DNA of 64,000 nt from Polytrichum commune. Lineage: Eukaryota > Streptophyta > Polytrichopsida > Polytrichales > Polytrichaceae. A model generated the notes under the pieces. It saw nothing but the letters and a program-made list of their open reading frames with translations, was not told the DNA's origin and did no database searches. Positions 10,221 through 19,600 of this stretch are shown here, one piece after another. The DNA lies in NCBI GenBank assembly GCA_950295325.1, contig OX485806.1, forward strand, positions 32,116,001 through 32,180,000, in the 5' to 3' direction. Each line of letters begins with the position of its first letter. Position 1 is the stretch's first letter. The translations under genes were made by a program, and so were the position numbers.

Positions 10221-11089
10221 TTCATCCCTTTGGTGTTGGCTTGTCACCCTTCCGCCTCAATAACCTTGCAAATAAAGAAAGAAAAAAGAAGGAAGGAAAG
10301 AAGGAAGAAAGAATATCTATCTTTGACTCAGAGAGAAGTTGGAGTTATAATAAGTATTATAGACCTCAATGAAATTCTTAGGAGCTGGCATTGGAAGATG
10401 CGCTTGGGGAGTCAGTCTGACCAGATTCCAACCTCCATACATATATGTGTCAACTTTTGAGGACCACTACTTCGCAACATGTTTGCCTTCGATCCACATT
10501 TTTAATCATAAAAACCTGTATAACATCCAGGTAGATCCAAATATAACTTTGGAGTTAGACATGGATATATGTAGAAAGATGCCAACTGCAGTGGTTCAGT
10601 TCCAAGATTCTTCAATCGGACACAAATGGGTTAGTAACCTGCGATTAATCCTCAAAGTTTCGCAAACTAAGTTGCAGTTGTTGCATGAATGACCCTGCAA
10701 TGTGGTAGATTTGTGACTTCTTCTTCAAGGGCACATGCCAGTGTGTATGTTTGATGAAGCTTTGGCAAGTTTAATTCACATTTGACACGCAAAAAACTTG
10801 CACCAAAAAAATAAAATTTAAATGCATGTCGATTGATACAATTTAGAATTTGACATGTAGTGTGAGTTGTGAACGGAAAAAACCACACGTCGATTGACAT
10901 GTTAGAAATTGAAATGGCACGTACTACTAGGCATGTGACATTGAGGTGAGATGTTCAGAAGAAAACGTAGATGTCGATCGACATTCGATTTTTGTTTTCG
11001 AAAACGTCGTGTGACACTTTGGATTTGAAGTTGAATGTCAAATGAAATTTGTCAAGCATACACACTGGCGTGTGGCATGTGCGTCGGGA
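10221..11089. other. Gene-free stretch
   Basis: Purine-rich DNA (GAAAGAAAAAAGAAGGAAGG type) spans 10275-10315. No gene is recognised; the 107-codon frame at 10369-10692 has no family signature. Around 10830-11000 GTCGATTGACA-type words recur in both orientations without forming a bounded element. Confidence 0.4.
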
Positions 11090-11385
11090 CTTGTATGCTA
11101 GTAGTGAGTGCCACTACATTGCACCGTAAATTACGACCGGACGAGCCACACAATCTCACTTAATTGTGAAATCGAAAATGCATTCTCACATCGTCATTGG
11201 GTGGTCCACCCATCCACTCTGGCACACTTGCTTTTACACACGTCCATTGGTGACGAAGTCTCGTGCAACTTAAATTTTGCAAATCTATTGTCATGTAGAT
11301 TTTGAGTAAAGGAGTCATGTAATACTTGTGCTTCGGGAGTTGTATGCTAGTATCTAGTCAGTGTTTGCAAAAAGGGACCGGAGTT

Positions 11386-11417
<32 letters not shown>

Positions 11418-11900
11418 AGTGTTTGCCACGGTGATTTGGTAGGTGCTCGATGCTACCCTATCGTAGACGCTCTCTTCAACATAGTTCCATTGGTGACCAT
11501 GATCTTGTGCAACTAGAACATTTGCAAATATATCATTGTGGTGGATTTGCAAATGAAAGAATTGTGGGTTATTTGGAGAAATAGGGATGTGTGCTATGGG
11601 ACTCTATACTAGAACTGATCATCACTAACCACATGTCGTAAATCTATAGTTTGGATAACCATAAAATCAAACTTAACCGTGGCAATGAAAATGTATTCTT
11701 GTGGCGTTGGTTGGAGGTCGACCTTAGTAACCCAATCATGCATGGTGTTCTTTTGCAAAGTCTTATTAGCTGTCAAAAATATGTGCAACCAAAACATTTA
11801 CAAACCGAAAACACTGTGGATTATTTGGAGATTCGTGGGTTTATGCTATGGGACTCATATGCTAGTAATGATTGTCACTAACCATGTGCTATGATTATAA
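11090..11900 (+). repeat. ~255-bp diverged tandem repeat, about three units
   Basis: Landmarks resembling TATGCTAGTA followed by TCACTAACCA occur at about 11095, 11345, 11605 and 11857. Each is followed at the same distance by CAATGAAAATG-CATTCT-like text, a CATTGGTGACGA/CATTGGTGACCATG block, a TGCAACTAGAACATTTGCAAAT-like block (shortened here: TGCAACTAGAACATTTG) and TTATTTGGAGA. Unit spacing is about 247-263 bp. It is non-coding; the frames at 11609-11894 are within the repeat. Confidence 0.6.
11369..11417 (+). mobile_element. 5'-truncated SINE tail insertion (49 bp)
   Basis: AAAAAGGGACCGGAGTTTC followed by about seven TATC units is identical to the 3' end of the SINE copies at 9761-10128 and 32545-32910. 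It is flanked by perfect 9-bp duplications AGTGTTTGC at 11360-11368 and 11418-11426. The duplications show it inserted as an already 5'-truncated piece rather than being a decayed full copy. Confidence 0.8.
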
Positions 11901-12059
11901 TTGGAATAGTCACACAAATGAACTTGATCATAACAATAGAGTATTGTACATTGTAAAGCCACCAAAAATGGGGAGCACCTCACAAATTTGAAGGAATCTC
12001 CCATATTTGATACTTCCAACACTTGTTTTAGCGATCTAAATATTTGTAGGGATGGATGT

Positions 12060-12750
12060 TGTTCTATTATGGGGCAATGAAACTTTAAATAGTTTCTCGA
12101 GTTCGGTTTTGGAATTTGATTCTATTTGAGGAGTACATGAGTGATGAGAGGAGAAAAAGATGCATGTACATATAAGTGGCCAAGAAAATGAGAAGACTCT
12201 TCGTTGAAACAAGATGAAACATGTCGACACCTGGTGAAACTCATAACAACCCTCCAAAAATTTCCGGTTACACTCAAACAGAGAATCACTAGGAGATTTG
12301 GGCCCCAATTCCTCCCCAATCCATCCATTTAGTTTATGGTTAGCACTAACGTAATTGTGTGATCGTAGCTTTGGTTGGGTGCTTGACCGCACCCACCTGC
12401 CATGCTCTTGTCTCCATAAGCTCGTTTCATTGATACACCTTCGAAAGGAGGCAAACACCGTTGGGCCCCCTCTAATCCTCGTAATGCATGTTTCCAGATC
12501 TTTACATATAGACTTAGACCATCTTGAAAATGAAGCAACATCATAATTCACACAGGTGGCAACATCGGAGCCGTCTTTCTTTCTTTCTTCCTTCCTTTCT
12601 TCCTTCCTTCCTTCCTTTCTTTTGTTCCATTGGTGACGAGAAACTCGTTCCCTTCCCTTCCCTTCTTCAAGCACGACCCAGGCTACCATCCCGGGGGGCC
12701 AGCCATTCATTCATTCACATGTTCCCAATGTTGACTCCCAAAGTCGAAGC
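12060..12750. repeat. Dispersed repeat related to 29840-30060 and 56160-56340
   Basis: The block AATGAAGCAACA...GGTGGCAACATC.GAGCCGTCTTTCTT (12529-12585) recurs at 29919-29966. The block CAACCCTCCAAAAA...CTCAAACA.AGAA..ACTAGG..ATTTGG.CCCCAATTC (12247-12312) recurs at about 56260-56320. This is a repeat family of unknown class. A TTTCTTCC-type microsatellite lies at 12576-12622. The 224-codon minus-strand frame at 12036-12710 runs through this repeat and the microsatellite and is not credible as a gene. Confidence 0.55.
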
Positions 12751-15208
12751 ATGACAACTATTTCAAGTATTTTAAGAGTGGATTTGACCACCTGACGTGA
12801 AACATGAGAGTCACTCTACTTTATGCTCTCTGGGTAAAACCCTCACACTGTGCCCTACACACAGTAGGTTAAATCATGCTGGGTCTAGCTCTTCAATTTG
12901 TGTGTTGTCGAGTTAAGTCATCAACGACAATTATTGGGCACTTTAACACACATGCTCTCCTTTGAAAACCACAAAAAAGCCTTAATTAATTGCAGCTGAT
13001 ACATTGCAATTCTCAAAAACAGCATCAATTAATTAACTAACAAACACACAAACTCCTCAAACAGATAACTCCACGTACGAATGACACGTCGGTATATATA
13101 TACAGAAGTTAATTAACCTCCTATACTTTTTACTTATAATAACGGACGTCGTCATCATGCATGCCTGTCTCTTAATTGCAAAATCGACCCGGTCGGAGTT
13201 CATTGCATTGGGAGTAATAACTTAAGCAGCAGTACAAATTGGAGACAGGCTTCTGCCGATCGATCCTCCTCGTGTGTTCAGCTGTCGATGTAAGGTAAAT
13301 GCGAGCATTGATGAGAAAGCTGTGGGAATTCAGGGATCCCAGGCTACGAGGGACCAAATGATCCAATTTTGCAGCAAGAAATCGTGCATGTGAACGGCCA
13401 CCCATGCATCCAGATCAAACGCCCCCAGCCCCTAGCCTGCTTCAATTAATTAAGTGCCAAGAAGGCCGCGCTGGTGGTGGTGTGTGAGTGAGAGAGAGAG
13501 AGAGTGAGAGTGTGTATACCTTATCGTGGCTGTCCCAGGAGATTTCGTTGTGGTAATCTCTCTCTGGTTTTACTTTTATTAATTCGAGGTTTATTCCATC
13601 GATTCCTCTAAATATCGTCCGTAAATTTTCCTGCAGCCTGAGCTTCAGCCGGGCTTTTCTTCTAACTCGATCGCTTTCTTTCTGTAACTAGTGGTCGGTT
13701 TGCACCTGTTCATTGTATATCATCAACATGTAGTTCACGTCGGTCGTCCACCGTATAATGTCTAATTCTTATAGTATTGGTTGGGACGAAATTCGCTCCC
13801 AAATCCCTACATCCGGTACATTTAAACTACTTCATGCTTCAAAGGCGAGTAGTAGTATAGCTAGGAGTCCCTTTTTATATATATATAGACACATACACAC
13901 AATGAGCTCATTTTCACCTAGTGATAAGAATGAGCCTCTCTTATAGTTAATGTGGCATCCGTCCCCCACAACCCTCACACGAAGACTTGTTCAAACGAAC
14001 ACTTGTTGCAGCCAACTTGGATGCTTCTACTTACATTTTGAGCTTATTCTCCTCCTCCTTCTTCATATGGGGATTCATCAAGCCTTGGATGCTTGAAGTC
14101 AAAAATCGGGAATGTGGATTGGCTCGAAATTGGGAGCTCGATCAAGCCGCGATTATATATCTATCACACAAGATACTAACTCTCTCTCTCTTTCTCTCTC
14201 CCCCTCTCTCTAACTTTAAAGGTGGTGCAAGTACTTTTGGGGATTGACAACTGAGAACAACCCAACATGCTTTTAAGTAGCTAACGTACTCTTACCAGAC
14301 TTCTTCTTGTGAAGGAGTAGTGCCAACCGAAAGAAAGAAAGAAAGAGGGAAGGTGGCCTAATGTGCATAGCCTGGGTGCCCATGTTGTTGGCTCAATCCA
14401 CAGTTTTGACTGAGTGTGAGATTCCTCCCGCAAAATAAAAACCTCGAAAATTCCAAAATATACACTTATACACAAGCACGATCCTCACGACTAGGTGGCA
14501 TATTGTGGCAACACTGTATACGAGCCCCCAATGTGCAGCTGCAGCTCAAACACGTTGCCTCGCCCACATTTTCTTAAGCCAATCGTCTTAAATGCCACCC
14601 AAACTTATACACAACAAATGCAATCAAATCCCAAACCGACGCCCTCCGATCGCCCTCCTAAGCCCTCAAAGACGACGGTTTCGACCACCGCGATCGAATC
14701 GTGGGTTTAGGGTTCCTCTTGTCCCTCCTCGACGACGCGATTTCCACTATTCGGCCCCCCTAAACCCACGACATCAAACCCGAAACCGGAAACCCAACCC
14801 CAACCCAACCCAACCCCGATTCCAAGGCTTTACCTTCCTTCCTTCCTTCCTTCCTTACGAATGGGCCATGCAACCAAATTCGTGCAAACTCGTCATCAAT
14901 AGTAACAATATGAATGACACCACACCCACCAATGGGGAAAAAAGAGAAAGAGAAAATTTGGCTCACACTCGCTGCAATATAGATTGAAAGTCCTTGCTCA
15001 TGACTTTGCACATACGTACATAGCAACAACAACAACAACAACAACAACACCTTCTTTTACTTCACTCCCACTACTCCTCAACCTCAAAACCACCACTACT
15101 ACTGCACATACCAACTCGGGATTTATACGTTGGTCACGACGTCACGATACTTACACCAAAAACCACATGATGATGATGATCATCGCCGCCGCCACTTGGA
15201 CCACCCTC
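12751..15208. other. Gene-free region upstream of the ATX-like gene with microsatellites
   Basis: No protein or RNA gene is recognised. Simple repeats include GA (13488-13503), CT (14175-14212) and CCTT (14832-14858). The small frames at 14495-15050 have simple-sequence composition. Part of 14500-15200 may be promoter of the downstream gene; the annotated start codon is over 1.4 kb away. Confidence 0.5.
15024..15048 (+). repeat. (AAC)n microsatellite
   Basis: About eight CAA/AAC units. A similar tract lies at 48008-48032. Confidence 0.9.
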
Positions 15209-15226
15209 AAACCCTAAACCCTAAAC
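15209..15226 (+). promoter_or_regulatory. Telo-box (AAACCCTAAACCCTAAAC)
   Basis: Two and a half units of the plant telomere-type heptamer. AAACCCTA telo-boxes are known in plants as binding sites for TRB/telobox proteins near transcription starts and in Polycomb-response-like elements. This one lies about 1.4 kb 5' of the ATX-like start codon, in CT-rich DNA. Whether it serves this gene is inference; single telo-boxes also occur by chance. Confidence 0.45.
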
Positions 15227-15388
15227 GCCTTAAAGCTCAACCCTCCCTCCCACACGAGGAATCACCAAATCAACTTAATTTGCAATTACATATTAAGTAT
15301 CTCAGATGGAGCAGTCGATTGACCCAATTTTGGCCCCCCCCCCTTCCAAAGCTCTTTCTTGCCTATATACATGGACATATAGAGAGAG

Positions 15389-15402
15389 ATATATATATAT
15401 AT
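15389..15402 (+). promoter_or_regulatory. Candidate TATA region of the ATX-like gene
   Basis: An ATATATATATATAT tract sits between GA-rich DNA and a region of rising GC content that continues into the coding sequence. If used, it would give a leader of about 1.2 kb containing several upstream ATGs. The placement is speculative. Confidence 0.25.
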
Positions 15403-15992
15403 TGGAATTATACTATGATGATGCTATGGAGTTGTTTCCCAAACTTAGAAAATAAAAGTTAGCAAAGAGAGGGTTATTGAACTTCTTATTGAGCTTTCTC
15501 AAGGGGGGGTGGTCACGTTATAATGATAGGTAACTTACACACTACCACCTGCTCCTTAGAAGTTAGAACACAAAGTGAGAAAGAAAGACTCAGGCAAGAA
15601 AGCAAGAGAAAGCCGAAGAAGAAGAACACACACATACACACACACACACACAAACCCCAACGCAACTAACGTCGGCCGAAGAAGAGCTCCAAGATCATCA
15701 TCGCAGCATCGTCTCCGCTTTTGTCCACATGGCGTAGGGGTATCCGGAGCTAATAACGGCGACAGGAAAAAACCACGAAAGAGCGGCATGTGTTTGGCAT
15801 GTTGCGGTGGTATGGCGGGAGAAAAACAGAGAGAAGAGGGAGGGGGGGAGGGAGAGGTGTTAGGGTTGCGGAGGGGATGGAGTGATTGTTTTGTTTAGCG
15901 ATTGTGTTGTTTTGTGGTTGGATTGTATGAGAGGGAGGGAGAGAGGGAGTTGTGAGTGTGGAGATTCATGGATGGATGGTTATGGTTATGGG

Positions 15993-16027
15993 GATGGTGA
16001 TGGTGATGGTGATGGTGATGGTGATGG
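15993..16027 (+). repeat. (GATGGT)n microsatellite in the ATX-like 5' region
   Basis: Five or more GATGGT units, preceded by GGTTAT units. It is translated as GYGDGDGDGD in the + frame at 15882-16076, which is simple-sequence and not taken as a gene. Confidence 0.85.
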
Positions 16028-16613
16028 CAAGGGGGATTGGTGTGGGAATTTTAGGGCGGAGGGTTTGTTGGGGTGAGGGTTTGTGGCGGGGGGAACTCTG
16101 GCGGAGGTGAGGAATCAGGATGGTGGCGGACAGGGGGGGTTCTTGTGCGATCAGGGAGGGGTTTGGGTGTGTTGGGTGGTTTTGGTTGTGTTGTTGGGAG
16201 GAGGTGGTGTTGCGGGCAGGAGCAGGGGTTACTGGCTGAAGAAGCTGCTGCTGCTGCGGGGCAATCCAGCAGGCTTTTAGTTGTTGGAGATGTGGTGATG
16301 ATTGTCCGGGTGTTTTTTGGCGCGGTTTTGGATAGGGGAGCATTTTTCTTGAGGAGGGAGTTGAGGAGGCTGCCGCGGAGGAGTCGGGTTTGGGGTGCGG
16401 GTTATGTGTGATTGGGAGGATGAGGATGATGAGGATGATGATGATGTGTGGTGAGGGGCATGAGGGCGTGGGAGGTGTGCGGGAGTAGCATTCTTGTGCA
16501 TGTGAGCGGAGGGGTTGAGAATGTAGGTTTAGGTTTATGATGTGGTAGGACTATGGGGTGACTCGTGAGAACCATTCTTGTGGAGGTGCTGCGAATGTGG
16601 CCTGTGGCGAGGT

Positions 16614-19600
16614 ATGGCGACGGATGTAGTGGACAGTGGAGGATCAGACGCAATGCTGTTGCTTGAGCAGCAGCAGCAGCAGGACCCCCCGAGTGTGGTC
16701 GTGCCAATGGAAAAGGCTCCGGTTGATGATGGAGGAGGAGGAGATGTGGCAGTATCGGAATCCCAGCAAGACGGGATGGTGGTGGTGGTGGAGAAAAGCG
16801 ACCCGAAACCACCTGTCAATGATAGCTTCCCAATTGTGTACAAGAGGAGGTACACCAAGGGAGGGGAAGCCTGTAGTACTGATCCGAAGACTCCCCGCCC
16901 CCCATCATCATCATCAATTTTGCCCAACGAGTGCAAGTCTGCGGACCAAGCGGGTTTAGGGAAGAATCGGGTTATGTTCCAGAGGAAAGGTTCATCAGCA
17001 GTGGGAGCGGGAGGAGCTGTGCAGAAGCAGTCCACATTGGAGCAGTTCTGGAAACAGCCCCAGGGGACGACGAAGCCCACCCTGAATGGAACTCTTGCTG
17101 ATGATAACAACAATGTTGTCGAGAAAGCAGTGCAATGTGCGGTGGTGGTGCTAGAAACCGACAACTGCATTGCCAATCCGGCCATTACAGAGTCTCCAAG
17201 CAAGCGGAAGCGTGTGGAACAAACCTTACCTGTGGTGGAGCAATCCCTATGCCTGCCGGTGGAGCCATCCCGGGATGTGGAGGGACAATCCTTGCATGTG
17301 GAAGAAGATGGTGGCGCAGAATTGGAATGTGTGGGAGCCAATGCAAATGAGAAGCAGCAGGGAAAGAAAACCAGGGGGGTGTGCAAAGGGGACCAAAATC
17401 AAAATGCAGAACAGGTTTCTGAGGCTCCTCCAGCTGGGGATGCTGTCATTAGCAAGAAGAGAAAAGTGGGCCGGCCACGAAAAGACGAGGCAGTAAAAAG
17501 GAGTGAGAATGTGGAGAAGAAGGTTCGCCCAGCCAAGAGACCAAAGCTGGTTTTAGGTGCGGATTGCAAACTAGAAGTAGAGGAAGGGCTTAAAGGGGTA
17601 ACTAGAGCTGGGCTTTCGATGGTGGCAGGGACAGAAATCTCCAAAGAACCGTCACAAGTGGAAATCAGGAAAATTGCAGGTGGGCATGTGGAGTCTCAAG
17701 AAAGGGGGGCGATACCTGCAGGTCCATCTATTCAGGACGCTTCAAGCTCTGAAACTCAGACAGATGATGATCTGCCAGAAAGAATCGGGCGTAGACAAAT
17801 TAGACAGCAGCAGCAGCAAAATTCGAGCGAGGCGACGAAAAGTGAGACTGCCACAGAGACAGACCCAGACTTGCCATGTATGGGAGGAGATAAATGGGCT
17901 AAGCAGCGACGCGTGGAAGAGGATGATGAGGAGACTGATGATGGTGACCGGATACCGATTGACCTAAATGTGCTTCCAGAGTTGTTAATGAATTCAAAGC
18001 CGCAGAGGAAAAAACGTGCAGAGGGGGTACAAAGAAATGGAATTCAGAAACCTAAAAGACCTGCACTCAAGCGTGTTGAAATACATCAGCAGCTGCAGCC
18101 GTTAAACCAGAGCAGGAAAGCAGTGCAGCCGACCAACCAGATTGTAAAATCTTTGTGGCCAATTCGGCGCAATTCAGATTCTCATGTTGCACGCATAGAA
18201 GAAAAGGCTGTTGACCCAATCACATCAAATTCTGGACGGTTTGTATCTCTGAAGCATTTGCGCAGTCCGGTGGCGCCCAGCCAGCAGAGCACAGTCTGTA
18301 ATGGTGGAGAAGAGGCGAGATTAAGGGCATCATCACAGAGAATCTCTGATCCAGCTTCCATGGTTCGCAGAATCAAGATTGTACAGCCCAAGATGCCCCG
18401 AGTGTCTCCAGGTAAAACATCGCAAATTTCTAGGTTAACAAACTTGGAACCATCAATGCCAGTCCTTCTGCAAAGCATAGGGGTGGATGGAAGTGTGGAG
18501 AAGGTAACCCCTTCATCATCTGAAGAAACAGAGAGTGATGTAGAGCAGACGAATGGGCGTTCTAAGGGTATGGCAAGCCGTCGCTTGTTGATGCCAGGGA
18601 CACAATCTGTGGGAGGCTTGACAAATGGAAATTCTTCAAAGAATAAGGTCTGTGGAGTACTCCACTTGAAAAGGCCTGGCACGACAGGCAGTGTAATTGA
18701 CCTGAACCGGTCAGGCTGTCCTCCTCTTTCTAGCAGGGCGATTCGTGATAATATGTATCCTGGTTCACCAGGAAAGGTGCAAGATAACAACAATGCGTCT
18801 CAACAACAGTGGCAAGGAACTCCAAAGGCTCAGGATCAGGGAAGGAAGGGTTTAAGGGCGCTTGACACATCAGAGGATTCAGAGACGGAGAGTGACACAA
18901 ACGTCTCTGAAATACCAAGGCATGGGGTGAAGCGGGTCTTCCACTCCACACAGCTGCAGAAACCACCACATGGAGGTGTTATTGAGCAGAATGGTCACAG
19001 AGGAAAGGGTTCAGGCGTTCTGAAAGCTAGGGTAGCTGGAAGTGCAGAGGGTTTGAAAGATACCAAATCTCCTAGTAATTCTCCACTATCTGACTATGTC
19101 AAGAGTGTGGCAAGCATCCCAAAGAAGTCTACTGAACCAGGGCTTCATGTTAAACACTCTGAAAGCAGTGCACCAACAACAAAGAAGCATCCACGAGGAG
19201 CAATTCTGTCCACGATGTCTCGAGGTACCAGATTTATGAGGGCTCCTCATGCAAGGATGGCCATTGCAGTTCAGAAGAAGAAGGAGACTACCAGATTCTC
19301 TTCGTCTGCTCTGGAGAAGAATAAGAAAGCAAAGAAGACTGGGAAATTTGGTGTTCATGCATCAAAGGGTGCTATCCTCATAGAGGAGGAGCATGAATCA
19401 ATTAATGGTACCAAGGACATCCCGAAAGCAGTTTTAGAATCTTCAAATGCAGGTCTGCACACCCCACTTCTAAGGAGCCCAGTACCAAAAGAAAAGAGTC
19501 ACCATGAATCAATCTCTGTTGCGACTCCTGAAGCAGGCATGGATGTCAAACAAAGAACAAAGTTGTCCGGTGGGAAGTCACCTGGTGAGAATGGTGATAT

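Noticed and set aside
12036-12710. 224-codon minus-strand open frame
   Set aside because: It runs through a dispersed repeat and a TTCC microsatellite (KEGRKEERKEERKKD) and shows no family motif.
16535-17386. 283-codon minus-strand frame opposite the ATX N-terminus
   Set aside because: It is a shadow of the real + strand coding sequence.
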